Under the pieces are notes generated by a model. That model saw only the letters and a program-made list of their open reading frames with translations. It did not search any database and was not told the origin of the DNA. From assembly GCF_027587205.1 (NCBI RefSeq), contig NZ_JAPDOD010000046.1, positions 7,445 to 71,444 of the forward strand: a stretch of DNA of 64,000 bases. Direction: 5' to 3'. This stretch comes from Solirubrobacter ginsenosidimutans (lineage in GTDB: Bacteria > Actinomycetota > Thermoleophilia > Solirubrobacterales > Solirubrobacteraceae). Numbering within the stretch: the first letter of the stretch is position 1; each line of letters begins with the position of its first letter. This document shows positions 31,305-42,781 of the stretch, in pieces. The position numbers were made by a program, and so were the translations under genes.

Positions 31305-34115
31305 GTGCACCGGGCAGTCCTGCTCACGGCTGTCTTCTTCGCCCTCTTCGTCGCTCCCGCAACCGCTGGGCCGTTCGGCGCGCCGGTTGCGCCCAAGCTC
31401 GTCACGTCGCTGCCGGAGGGCTTCACGGAGACGACGATGTGGAGCGGGCTCGGCAACCCGACCGTCGTGCGCTTCGCGCCGAACGGCCGGGTGTTCGTGG
31501 CGACGAAGGCGGGCGTGATCTACACCTTCGACGACGTCGACGACCCCACGCCGACCGTCTTCGCCGACCTCAGCGCCGAGGTGCAGGACTTCTGGGACCG
31601 CGGTCTGCTCGGCCTCGCGATCGCCCCGAACGGCACCATCTACGTCCTCTACTCGCACGACACCGGTTGGGGCGACAGCTGCCCGGACGGCGGCACCGCC
31701 CCGCCCGGCTGCAAGATCGACGCGCGGCTTTCGCGGCTGAGCGCGACCGGCAAGGAGACCATCCTCCTCGAGGACTTCTGCCAGCAGTTCCCGAGCCACT
31801 CGATCGGCACGCTCGCCTTCGGTCCCGACGGGATGCTGTACCTCAGCGCGGGCGAGGGCGCCCACTTCGACTACGAGGACTTCGGCCAGATCGGCAATGT
31901 GTGCGGCGACCCGCCCAACCCGACGGGGGACATCGGCCCGCCCGACTCCCAGGGAGGAGCCTTGCGTGCGCAGGCGTACCGGCGCCCGGCCGGGCAGCCG
32001 ATGATTCCGGACGGCGCGATCCTGCGCATCGATCCGGCCCATCCGACCTTCAACGGGCGGTCCAGCATCGTCGCATACGGCTTCCGCAACCCCTTCCGGT
32101 TCACGTTCCGCCCGGGCACGAGCGAGATCTGGGCCGGGGACGTCGGCTGGACGACATCGGAGGAGCTCAACCGCATCCCGGCCGACGGCACCGTCCGCAA
32201 CTTTGGCTGGCCGTGTTACGAGGGCAAGGACCCGCAGCCGGCGTATGAGGCGCTCCACGTGAATACGTGCACCTCGCTCTACGCGGAGGGCTCGGCGTCG
32301 GCGCCGTACTTCACCTACAAGCATGCGGACAACGTGGTCGACGGCGACGGGTGCGCTCCCGGCGACTCGTCGATCTCCGCCGTCAGCTTCTACTCGGGGA
32401 CCGAGTTCCCGGAGAAATACCGCGGCGCGTTGTTCTTTGGCGACTATGCGCGCAACTGCCTCTGGGTCATGCCGCTCGGTGCCAACGGCCAGCCGGATCC
32501 GGCCAAACGAGAGCTGTTCGCGGGCGGTGCGCCCGGCCCGGTGTATCTCACCGAAGGCCCTGGCGGGGCGCTCTACTACGCGGATCTCCAGGGCGGCACG
32601 ATTCGCCGGATCGCTTACAGCGCACCGTCCGCCCAGATCGTCGCGACGCCCGACTCCGGTGACCCGCCGCTGACCGTGGCCTTCGACGGCACTGGGTCGT
32701 TTGACCCGGAGGGCGGCGCGCTCGACTACGCGTGGGACCTCGACGGCGACGGCTCGTACGACGACTCGATCGCACCGGCTCCGTACTTCAAGTACACCAA
32801 GCGCGGAATCGTCACCGTTCGGCTGCGCGTGACCGACCCGACGGGGTTGACCGGGGTGGCGAGCAAGACGATCACCGTCGGCACGCCCCCGGTCGTGACC
32901 ATCAACGCGCCCGCGTCGACGACGACGTGGGCGGTCGGGGACCGGATCGCGTTCTCCGGTAGCGCGAGCGACGGCACGCTGGTGTGGTCACTGCTGCTGC
33001 GTCACTGCTCGCGGATCGACGCGAACGAGTGCCACACCCACGCGCTGCAGAACTTCATCGGTCCGGCGGGCTCCTTCGTCGCGCCCGATCACGACTACCC
33101 GTCCTACCTCGAGCTGTCGCTGACCGCGACCGACGCCGACAACCTGCGCACGACCAAGACCGTACGGCTGAACCCGCGCACGGCGGACGTCACGCTCGCG
33201 AGCTCGCCGCCAGGACTGAACCTCGCGTTCGGCAGCGAGTCGCTCCCGGCGCCGTTCACCCGCACCGTGCTGGCGCGCTCGGCGATCTCGCTCAACGCGC
33301 CTTCGCCGCAGGGCGTGTTCAACTGGACGGGCTGGAGCGACGGCCTCGACCGGGTGCACGGCGCGACCGCGCCCGACGGCGGCGCCGTGACATACACGGC
33401 GACGTACGCGGGACCGCCGGTCGCGACCGTCTCACCGGCCCCGACCACGACCCCGGGACCGACCGCGACCGCGGCCCCCAAGCCCGTCGCCGCGTGGGGC
33501 TTCGACGAGACCACAGGCACGAAGGTCCCGAGCGGCACGCTCGCCGGTCCCCTGCGGGTGAGCGGCGGCAAGTACGGCAACGCGCTCGACTTCGACGGCG
33601 TCGATGACTGGGTGACCGTGAAGGCGCCGAAGCTCAGCACGGCGGTGACGGTCGAGGCGTGGGTGTACCCGACCCGCCGCGGCGGCTCGCTCGCCCTGCG
33701 CGAGACGGCACGCGGCGCGTCCTGGTCGCTCTACCAGGACGAGGCGGGTGTGGGGACGAAGTTCGCCCGCGGCGCCGCGCCCAAGCTCAAGCGCTGGACC
33801 CACGTCGCGATGACCTACGACGGCACGACGATCCGCCGCTACGTCAACGGCGTCCTGGCCGGGACCCAGGCGGCCAAGGGCGCGCTCGCAGGCGGCACCT
33901 ACCCACTGCGCTTCGGCGGCAACGCCGTCTGGAAGGAGTGGTTCAAGGGGCGCCTCGACGAGATCCGCGTCTACGCCGGCGCGCTGACCCCGGCGCAGAT
34001 CGCCACCGACATGCGCACCCCGATCACCGCCGCACCCAAGAAGGCGCGCGCGGCGAAGCGGGTCAGGGGCGGCGCACGCGTGACGCGCTACCGCGGCAAA
34101 TCCAAAGAGACTTGA
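31305..34115 (+). CDS. Secreted sugar dehydrogenase-like propeller with PKD and LamG domains
   Basis: A 936-residue exported protein. Signal peptide (residues 1-22), glucose/sorbosone dehydrogenase-type beta-propeller (about 30-435; 'GLLGLAIAPNGTIYVLYSHD', 'YGFRNPFRFTFRPGTSEIWA', 'NFGWPCYEG'), PKD domain (about 440-525; 'WDLDGDGSYDDS'), a further Ig-like stretch with 'ASSPPGLNLAFGSE', a Pro/Thr linker, a LamG/concanavalin-like domain (about 725-905; 'GNALDFDGVDDWVTV') and a basic tail. The layout suggests binding and oxidation of an extracellular sugar. It is a paralogue of the dehydrogenase at 14659-16497 in the propeller only. Confidence 0.87.
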   Translation: MHRAVLLTAVFFALFVAPATAGPFGAPVAPKLVTSLPEGFTETTMWSGLGNPTVVRFAPNGRVFVATKAGVIYTFDDVDDPTPTVFADLSAEVQDFWDRGLLGLAIAPNGTIYVLYSHDTGWGDSCPDGGTAPPGCKIDARLSRLSATGKETILLEDFCQQFPSHSIGTLAFGPDGMLYLSAGEGAHFDYEDFGQIGNVCGDPPNPTGDIGPPDSQGGALRAQAYRRPAGQPMIPDGAILRIDPAHPTFNGRSSIVAYGFRNPFRFTFRPGTSEIWAGDVGWTTSEELNRIPADGTVRNFGWPCYEGKDPQPAYEALHVNTCTSLYAEGSASAPYFTYKHADNVVDGDGCAPGDSSISAVSFYSGTEFPEKYRGALFFGDYARNCLWVMPLGANGQPDPAKRELFAGGAPGPVYLTEGPGGALYYADLQGGTIRRIAYSAPSAQIVATPDSGDPPLTVAFDGTGSFDPEGGALDYAWDLDGDGSYDDSIAPAPYFKYTKRGIVTVRLRVTDPTGLTGVASKTITVGTPPVVTINAPASTTTWAVGDRIAFSGSASDGTLVWSLLLRHCSRIDANECHTHALQNFIGPAGSFVAPDHDYPSYLELSLTATDADNLRTTKTVRLNPRTADVTLASSPPGLNLAFGSESLPAPFTRTVLARSAISLNAPSPQGVFNWTGWSDGLDRVHGATAPDGGAVTYTATYAGPPVATVSPAPTTTPGPTATAAPKPVAAWGFDETTGTKVPSGTLAGPLRVSGGKYGNALDFDGVDDWVTVKAPKLSTAVTVEAWVYPTRRGGSLALRETARGASWSLYQDEAGVGTKFARGAAPKLKRWTHVAMTYDGTTIRRYVNGVLAGTQAAKGALAGGTYPLRFGGNAVWKEWFKGRLDEIRVYAGALTPAQIATDMRTPITAAPKKARAAKRVRGGARVTRYRGKSKET

Positions 34116-34125
34116 GCGCTTAGAA

Positions 34126-34518
34126 CTAGTTGATCGTGACGTCCCCGGCCACGCCGATGTTCGTCACCTTGTTGACACGGGCGTTGCCCAGGATGTTCGT
34201 GACGATCTGGGTGTTCCCCTCCCGTTTCTCGGCTTCGTCAAGCAGCTCCTGCAGTTCCTTCGCGAACTGCGGGTTCGCCTCCAGCCGCGGCTCGAGCACC
34301 TCGGCGACCTCTTGGGCGCGTGCCTCGCTTCCGGGCTTTTGTTCCAAACGCGTCAGCGCCTCGTCGACTTCGGCGTCGCCCGCGAAGCGGTCCTTCACTC
34401 GCTTGAGGAGCCTCGTCGCGACGCCGGCGAGGCCGTCGCCCGTCCCCTCGCCGATGCGCTCGGCGATCTTGGTGGCGATCAGCGATGCGGCCGCGAGGGC
34501 GATGGTTGCGGGATCCAC
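34126..34518 (-). CDS. Small helical protein with C-terminal amyloid-like motif, candidate NLR effector (Bell-like)
   Basis: A 130-residue protein. Residues 1-20 ('MDPATIALAAASLIATKIAE') are hydrophobic and helical; about 20-100 are predicted helical with a 'VKDRFAGDAEVDEALTRLE' segment. The tail from residue 103 ('TQIVTNILGNARVNKVTNIG' then VAGDVTIN) is rich in Asn, Val, Ile and Gly and matches the N-terminal linker of the divergent STAND NTPase. The plan, a helical membrane-active domain plus a short amyloid motif, is that of Bell-domain effectors in bacterial NLR systems; assignment is by pattern only. It starts at GTG 34518 with a strong GAGAGGAG ribosome site. Confidence 0.65.
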   Translation of the reverse strand: MDPATIALAAASLIATKIAERIGEGTGDGLAGVATRLLKRVKDRFAGDAEVDEALTRLEQKPGSEARAQEVAEVLEPRLEANPQFAKELQELLDEAEKREGNTQIVTNILGNARVNKVTNIGVAGDVTIN

Positions 34519-34564
34519 GTGACTCCTCTCGATCGGTCGGGCTTATCGTAACGGTGCGACTTGC

Positions 34565-35926
34565 GTGCTGGAGGCAACGGCGAGATGCTCCGCGAGAACG
34601 CTCGTGGACCAGAACGATGAGACCGGCCGCGTCGTACGCGGGTGGCTGAACGGCGACCCTGAGGGCCGCCGGCTGCTGGATCGCCTCGAAGACACGCCGC
34701 AGGCGGAGGTCCCGCTCCTGCGGACATGGATGGAGCGCAACCAGGGCAGCGCGCCGCCAGTGGTGCAGCAGCAGATCACGGGTGGGCACATCGACAAGCT
34801 CGTGATCGTGGCGCAAGCTGAGAACGTCAACCTTGGTCAGCATGCGGACCGGATAGCCGCCGATCCGTACCGGCCTCGGCTCGCCCCGCTGCTGCGCCGT
34901 CACGAGTTCGTCGCCGGTCGCGAGAAGGAGATGGGACTCGTCCGGGACGTGATCCAGACGAGGTCGAGGCCGTACGTCTTCGTCACGGGCATGTCCGGCT
35001 ACGGGAAGACGGCGCTGCTCGTCGAGCTCGTCCGGCAGTTCGAGGCGAGCAATGGCGCAGGGCCGACCGTCGTGTCGACGTTCATCAGCCGTGTCTTCGG
35101 CCTCGCCGACGAGACCTTCGGACTCGGCAACCTGTGCCAGCAGCTGGCCGCCGCCCACGACGACCGCCGCGCGTTGGTGTCCGGGTCCGCCGACCTGCGC
35201 GCCAGATATCTGGGTCTCCTGGCGAAGCAGCCGCCCGCAGGGCGGCGCCTCGTGATCGTTATCGATGGGCTCGACGAGGCCGATGGCTGGATCGCTCCTG
35301 ACCTCTTTCCGCCCGATCTGCCGGAGCAGGTCGTCGTCGTCTTCTCGGCACGCGAGGCGGCGGAGCACGACTGGGTGCAAGAGCTCCAGCTGCCCGCCGA
35401 GGCAGTGAGCCAAGTCTCGCTCACGCGCTTTGGGAGAGCGGAGATCCGCGAAATCGTCGCCGCCGCCGGAGGCGCGGACGCCGCCTGGGCGAGCGAGCCC
35501 CCGGCGCTCGACGCGATCACCACGGTCTCGGAGGGCGATCCGTTCTACGTCCGCCATCTCGTCGACGACATCCGCGAACGGCGGATCCTCTCGGTCGAGG
35601 CGCTGCGGAAAAAGCCGACCGGGCTGAAGGCGTACTTCGACGAGTGGTGGAAGGACGTCGTCACGGTCGTAGGCGTGCCCGGCGTGGCCGATCTCCTCGG
35701 CTATCTCCTGGTTGCGCGTGGGCCGCTCACGCGCGACGACTTGACGGACATCAGCGAGGACGACGCGCTCGCCTGGGACAGCGTCGACACCGCGCTCGAC
35801 GGTGTCCGGCGGCTGTTGATCGGCGACGCGGACGACGGTTACACGCTCTGCCACTCGCGCTTCGCCACGTACTCTCGGACCATCGCATCAACGCAGCGGC
35901 GCGACGGAAGTACCGCGACCGCTTGA
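34565..35926 (+). CDS. STAND/NACHT-type NTPase, N-terminal part (frame broken at about 35872)
   Basis: The frame encodes 453 residues. A short helical stretch (about 20-60) is followed by the motif 'VVQQQITGGHIDKLVIVAQA' (66-85, continuing ENVNL), shared with the divergent small protein. The NTPase domain has Walker A 'GMSGYGKTAL' (142-151), Walker B 'LVIVIDGLDEAD', and a helical/winged-helix part. The expected continuation is lost after 'CHSRFATY': a one-base shift at about 35872 switches the conserved sequence to the frame of the next entry. The last 18 residues here are out of frame. GTG 34565 is listed; GTG 34604 is also possible. Confidence 0.8.
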   Translation: MLEATARCSARTLVDQNDETGRVVRGWLNGDPEGRRLLDRLEDTPQAEVPLLRTWMERNQGSAPPVVQQQITGGHIDKLVIVAQAENVNLGQHADRIAADPYRPRLAPLLRRHEFVAGREKEMGLVRDVIQTRSRPYVFVTGMSGYGKTALLVELVRQFEASNGAGPTVVSTFISRVFGLADETFGLGNLCQQLAAAHDDRRALVSGSADLRARYLGLLAKQPPAGRRLVIVIDGLDEADGWIAPDLFPPDLPEQVVVVFSAREAAEHDWVQELQLPAEAVSQVSLTRFGRAEIREIVAAAGGADAAWASEPPALDAITTVSEGDPFYVRHLVDDIRERRILSVEALRKKPTGLKAYFDEWWKDVVTVVGVPGVADLLGYLLVARGPLTRDDLTDISEDDALAWDSVDTALDGVRRLLIGDADDGYTLCHSRFATYSRTIASTQRRDGSTATA

Positions 35927-37803
35927 TCGAGTCCTGCGAGCGCTGGGACGAACATCGCCGGCGCTACGCGCTCGTGCACCTTGCGGGACATCTCGGCGAC
36001 GAGCTCGCGGTCTCGGCGGCCGGCCGCGCCGACGAGTTCGCGGCCAAGCTCGCCGCGCTCGTGACCAACGCCGGCTACCAGCGGGCACACCAGGACGCGA
36101 CCGCCGATCCAGCCGGCCTCCAACAGATCCTGCGGGCCGCCCTGGCGAGCATTGCGGCGTCGGAGCACGCCGTGGCGCTCTCGCCGCTGGTGCAAGTCGC
36201 GCTCGCGCAAGAGAGCTTCCGGCGAGAGTGGCTACGGCCGGACTCGATCTTCGCGCTCGCGGAGCAGGGGAGCTTGCGGGAGGCCGAGCGTCGCCTCGCG
36301 ATGTTCCAGGCTGACGATCACTGGGCGCAGGCGATCCGGCTGTTGATCGCGTGGCTCGCGCCCGCAGATGAACGTGACCGGGCGGACGAGCTGCGTACGC
36401 GCGTCAGGGCTGAGTTGCAGCCGGATCTGCTGCTCTCGCTGCTGCACGACCAGGTGCACGCTGTGCTCGGCGGCCCGGTTGTCGGGCCGGCCGGCCTTCC
36501 AGCCCCGCCATCACTGGAGGTCTCACAGGAGATCGTCAGTCGACTCGGGGGCGCCACGGCCAATGAATCGCACATTTCCGGGTTCGAGCCGCTGGAGGCG
36601 TCGGGACGGCCCGGAACGACTCCGGAGTATCTCGCGGAGCTCCAGGGTCCGATCCTGGTGGCGACGGCCGCCCACGATTGGGTGGCCGGAGGTGCGCTGC
36701 TCGACGAGTACATCGCGATCCACGCCGCGAATCCGTACGCGGAGTACCGCAATCGCTCTCTGTGGGCGCTCCTTGGCGCGGTGCTGCGACATCCGGACTC
36801 GTACCGCGCGCGGGACCTTGCTCGCACGATCGCGACGGCGGCGCTAGGGCGATCCGCAATCGTCTTCCAGGAAGGGCTCGCCATCGCCGTCGACGCCAGG
36901 CGGGGAGTCGAGCTACGCGACCGCGAGCAGGAAGCCCTCGGACGAACCGAGGTCTTGGCAGCGCTCCGCTGGCGATCCGACTCGTGGGGCAGCCATCAGC
37001 GGCGGTTGGCGGCGCTCGCCGAGGCCTACTGCGTCGCCCTCCGAAAGCCGCACGAAGCGCAAGCGTTGCTTGCGAGGGGCACGCAGTTGCCGAGCGGCTT
37101 CGCCGGGTTCCAGGCGCCGGTCAGCCTCACCCTCGCGGAGTCCAACGCTCTCTGTGGCGGCCCGGTGGCTCCGGCCTTGGACGCCGCGCTCACCGCTGCG
37201 CACAACATCCAAGAGCCGCCCTTCTGCGCGCGCACCACTGCGCGCGTGAACGCCATGCGACACCGCTGGTGGCCAGGCCCAACCGACTTCGAGCCCATCG
37301 TCGACCGCCTGATCGCCGACTCGCTCACCGCCGAGTTCTCGCCGATCCACATCGTCGGCGAGGTCTATCGGCACCGAGGGGCGGGCGAGCGCCTCGATAT
37401 CCCCGACGCGATGAGGACCGCCGACACGCTGCCGGCGCTCGCGGAGTTCGTCTATCGGACGACGCCGAGCGCGATCCGGCGACTCAACCAAAACCTTCCA
37501 GTGGACCGCGCGCTGGAGCGCGATAGCGAGGTCTCCGTGCCCGACTCGCGTTTCATCCCGCAGCTGGCGGCGCGGTTGGCGGCCGGCATCCTCGCTCAGA
37601 CCGGTCGTTCGCCGTTGGCGCGTGCGCGCCTGATCCGGCGGCTGGTGCCGTTCGCGGCTGAGAACCCAACCGCGCTGGACACCATCCTCAGCAGGCTCGT
37701 GCTCGCGGCGCCGGACGGCGACTTCGAGGCGCTCGCGCCGCTGGCGGCGGACGCCGCCGCGCAGATGGACGAGCCGGACCCCTCTCTGGCCAGAGAATTC
37801 TAG
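35923..37803 (+). CDS. STAND NTPase, C-terminal helical sensor part (separate frame)
   Basis: From the frame break the protein continues as 'LSDHRINAAARRKYRDRLIE'; if translated on its own it could start at TTG 35923, which overlaps the stop of the first part by 4 bases (TTGA), giving 626 residues. It is all-helical, with repeated Ala/Leu/Arg-rich hairpins like TPR or similar sensor solenoids, and near the end a LysM-like segment ('TPSAIRRLNQNLPVDRALER' then 'SEVSVPD'). No catalytic motif is seen. The stop lies in a perfect 16-bp palindrome shared with the convergent ABC transporter gene. Confidence 0.7.
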   Translation: MIESCERWDEHRRRYALVHLAGHLGDELAVSAAGRADEFAAKLAALVTNAGYQRAHQDATADPAGLQQILRAALASIAASEHAVALSPLVQVALAQESFRREWLRPDSIFALAEQGSLREAERRLAMFQADDHWAQAIRLLIAWLAPADERDRADELRTRVRAELQPDLLLSLLHDQVHAVLGGPVVGPAGLPAPPSLEVSQEIVSRLGGATANESHISGFEPLEASGRPGTTPEYLAELQGPILVATAAHDWVAGGALLDEYIAIHAANPYAEYRNRSLWALLGAVLRHPDSYRARDLARTIATAALGRSAIVFQEGLAIAVDARRGVELRDREQEALGRTEVLAALRWRSDSWGSHQRRLAALAEAYCVALRKPHEAQALLARGTQLPSGFAGFQAPVSLTLAESNALCGGPVAPALDAALTAAHNIQEPPFCARTTARVNAMRHRWWPGPTDFEPIVDRLIADSLTAEFSPIHIVGEVYRHRGAGERLDIPDAMRTADTLPALAEFVYRTTPSAIRRLNQNLPVDRALERDSEVSVPDSRFIPQLAARLAAGILAQTGRSPLARARLIRRLVPFAAENPTALDTILSRLVLAAPDGDFEALAPLAADAAAQMDEPDPSLAREF

Positions 37804-37818
37804 ATCGCTCGAGCGATC
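37803..37818. terminator. Perfect 16-bp palindrome across convergent stop codons
   Basis: GATCGCTCGAGCGATC joins the stop of the STAND gene (37801-37803) to the stop of the ABC transporter gene (37817-37819). There is no loop and no T-tract, so it may be a bidirectional transcript-end signal or a protein-binding site. Confidence 0.4.
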
Positions 37819-39627
37819 AGGTCGCGACCGCGGAGCCTTCGTCGCGAGCGACCAGCGCGGCGTACTTGCCGCCCAGCGCCAGGAGCTCCTCGTGGGTGCC
37901 GCGCTCGGCGACCTCGCCGCGGTCCAACACCACGATCTGGTCGGCGTCGCGGACGGTCGAGAGCCGGTGCGCGATGACGAGCGTGGTGCGGCCCTCGGCG
38001 AGCTTCTCCAGCGCCTCGCCCACGGCGCGCTCGGTCGCGACGTCCAGCGCGGACGTCGCCTCATCCAGGACCAGCACGGGCGGGTTGCGCAGGATGGTGC
38101 GGGCGATCGCGATCCGCTGCTTCTCACCGCCCGAGAACCGGAAGCCGCGCTCGCCCACGACCGTGTCGTAGCCGTCGGGCAGCTCCGCGATCTTGTCGTG
38201 GATCTGCGCCGCCCGCGCCGCGTCCTCGATCTCGGCATCCGAAGCGTCCGGCCGCGCGAAGCGCAGGTTCTCGCGCACCGACGCGTGGAAGAGGTAGGTC
38301 TCCTGGGAGACGACGCCCACGGTGTCGGCGAGCGCGTCGAAGGTCAGCTCGCGCAGATCGGTGCCGTCGATCAGGACCGCGCCCTGCTCGGGGTCGTACA
38401 GGCGCGCGGCGAGGTAGCCCAACGACGTCTTGCCCGCGCCCGTCTCGCCCACCAATGCGGTACGCGTGCCCGGCGGGACGACGATGTCGACGTCGCGCAA
38501 GGTCCACTCGTCGCCGTAGCGGAACCAGACGCCGTCGAAGCGCACCTCGCCACGGACATGGTCCAGCGTTCGCGTCCCCGGCGTGATGTCCACCGGCAGG
38601 TCGAGGTACTCGAAGACGCGGTCGAACAAAGCGACCGACGTCTGGATGTCGACGGCCACCGACAACAAGGACTGGACCGGGAAGAAGAGCCGCGTCTGCA
38701 GCGTGGTGAACGCGACGATCGTGCCGATCGAGGCCGCGCCCGGGGCCAGGCCCGCGAACAGGTAGACCAGCGCGGGCATGACCGCGAAGGACGTCTGGAT
38801 CGCGGCCATCATCCAGCGGCCGGCCATCCGCGAGCGGACCTCGAGGTCGGCCAGGTTCGCCGACTCGCGCTCGAAGCGCTCCGTCAGTTCCGGCCCGCGG
38901 CCCATCGTCTTGCCCAGCAGGATGCCGGACACCGACAGGGACTCCTGGACCAGCGACGAGATGTCGGCCATCGCGCCCTGCTTGACCGTCGTGATCTTGC
39001 GCCGCTGCGCACCCACCCGGCGCGACAGCAACACGAAGAACGGCAGCAGCGCCAGCGAGAACACCGCCAGCCGCCAGTCCAGCAGGAACATGGCGACGAC
39101 CGACGCGATGACCGTCGTCACGTTGGAGACGATCGACGCGGCGGTCGAGGTGACGACGCTCTGCACGCCGCCGATGTCGTTCGCGATCCGCGACTGGATC
39201 TCGCCCGTCCGCGTCCGCGTGAAGAACGCCAGCGAGAGCTTCTGCAGGTGCTGGTAGACCTGCGTGCGCAGGTCGTGCATCACCCGCTGGCCCACCAGGT
39301 TGGTGAGCCAGGTCTGGCCGACGCCCAGCACCCCGGTCGCGATCGAGATGGCGATCATCCCGCCGACCAGGACGAACAGCAGGTCGTTCTCGTTGTCGGG
39401 AATCGCGTGGTCGAGCACGTCCCGCAGCAGGAACGGGGAGATCATCGAGAGGATCGCCGAGACGGCGATCAGGAACAGGACGATCCCCAGCCGGCCCCGG
39501 TAGGGCCGGAAGAGCCGAACGATCCGGCGCGTCAGGTCTGGCGTCTTAGGCTTGCCAGGGGGTGGGGGTTGGAGGCGACGCCCTCCCGGGGAATCGCCTC
39601 CGCCCTCATAGCGCCGGAAGGCTGCCG

Positions 39628-39631
<4 letters not shown>
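37817..39631 (-). CDS. ABC exporter, fused membrane and ATPase domains
   Basis: A 604-residue half-transporter of the MsbA/MDR type. Six membrane helices (about 45-330) with coupling-helix sequence 'FFTRTRTGEIQSRIANDIGG', then the ATPase: Walker A 'GETGAGKTS', Q-loop 'VVSQETYLFH', signature 'FSGGEKQR' (Phe in place of Leu), Walker B 'VLVLDEATSALD' and H-loop 'VIAHRLST'. It would act as a homodimer, exporting lipid or drug. It starts at GTG 39631, overlapping the lon stop by 4 bases (GTGA), so it is translated after Lon on the same message. Confidence 0.93.
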
Positions 39632-41916
<2,285 letters not shown>

Positions 41917-41975
41917 GGTGTGCGGCTTCACTTTCTCTCGGTACTTACTTTCCGTAAGAGTACCAGCCGCACACC
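41917..41975 (-). promoter_or_regulatory. Start-occluding hairpin in the lon leader (RNA thermometer-like or operator)
   Basis: On the lon strand, GGTGTGCGGCT (plus 41965-41975 complement) pairs with AGCCGCACACC, whose last base touches the ATG (plus 41917-41927). Inside, GGTACTCTTAC pairs with GTAAGTACC with a 2-base bulge and a GGAAA loop. The only unpaired internal part is GAGAGAAAGTGA, purine-rich and the likely ribosome site, bulged out on the 3' side. The inner part could alternatively be a repressor palindrome in DNA. Confidence 0.55.
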
Positions 41976-42012
41976 CAGGACTCAACAGATCTCTGCGACC
42001 TCGACTGAGATT

Positions 42013-42771
42013 CTATCTTGGCGCCATACGCAGGGCGCCGTCCAGGCGGATGACCTCGCCGTTGAGCATCGTGTTGGAGACGATGTGCAGCGCGAGCGCC
42101 GCGTACTCGTCCGGGCGGCCGAGGCGGGGCGGGAACGGGACGGTCGCGCCGAGCGAGGTGCGGACCTCTTCGGGCAGGCCCGCGAGCAGCGGCGTGTCGA
42201 ACAGACCCGGCGCGATCGCGCAGACGCGGATGCCGGACTGGGCGAGGTCGCGCGCCGCCGGGAGGGTGAGGCCGACGATGCCGCCCTTGGACGCCGAGTA
42301 GGCGACCTGGCCGATCTGGCCGTCGTAGGCGGCGATCGACGCCGTGTTGATGTGCACGCCGCGTTCACCCGCCTCGTCGGGGGTGTTGTCGAGCATCGAA
42401 GCGGCGGCGAGGCGCAGCACGTTGAAGCTGCCGATCAGGTTGACGCGAATCACGGTCTCGAACACGTCGAGGCTGTGCGGGCCCTTGCGGCCGGCGGTCT
42501 TCTCGGCGGGGCCGATCCCGGCGCAGCTGACGCTGATCCGCAGGCCCTCGTCGGCCGCGGCGTGCTTGACGGCGGCCGCGACGTCGGCCTCGCTCGTGAC
42601 GTCGGTCGTGATGAACTCGGCGCCGATCTCCTCGGCGAGCGCGGTGCCGCGCTCGGCGTTGAGATCCGCGATCGTGACGCGGGCTCCGGCGGCGCTCAGG
42701 CCGCGAGCGGTGGCGGCGCCGAGACCCGACGCACCTCCCGCTACGAGGGCGTTCAAACCTTCAATTTGCAT
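42013..42771 (-). CDS. Short-chain dehydrogenase, 3-hydroxyacyl-CoA dehydrogenase type II-like
   Basis: A 252-residue SDR with cofactor loop '[16 protein letters not shown]', acidic residue in '[10 protein letters not shown]' (NAD preference), '[20 protein letters not shown]' containing catalytic Ser and Tyr followed by Lys, and the C-terminal '[14 protein letters not shown]' and '[18 protein letters not shown]' seen in HSD10-like 3-hydroxyacyl-CoA dehydrogenases. It may act in fatty-acid or isoleucine breakdown together with the acyl-CoA dehydrogenase at 21 kb. ATG 42771 fits the family start; TAGCGT on its strand ends 7 bases upstream. Lon follows on the same strand. Confidence 0.88.
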   Translation of the reverse strand: MQIEGLNALVAGGASGLGAATARGLSAAGARVTIADLNAERGTALAEEIGAEFITTDVTSEADVAAAVKHAAADEGLRISVSCAGIGPAEKTAGRKGPHSLDVFETVIRVNLIGSFNVLRLAAASMLDNTPDEAGERGVHINTASIAAYDGQIGQVAYSASKGGIVGLTLPAARDLAQSGIRVCAIAPGLFDTPLLAGLPEEVRTSLGATVPFPPRLGRPDEYAALALHIVSNTMLNGEVIRLDGALRMAPR

Positions 42772-42781
42772 CCGCTGGACG

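Noticed and set aside
41940..41964. HspR (HAIR) or CIRCE element before lon
   Set aside because: The palindrome GGTACTTAC/GTAAGAGTACC does not match CTTGAGT-N7-ACTCAAG or TTAGCACTC-N9-GAGTGCTAA.
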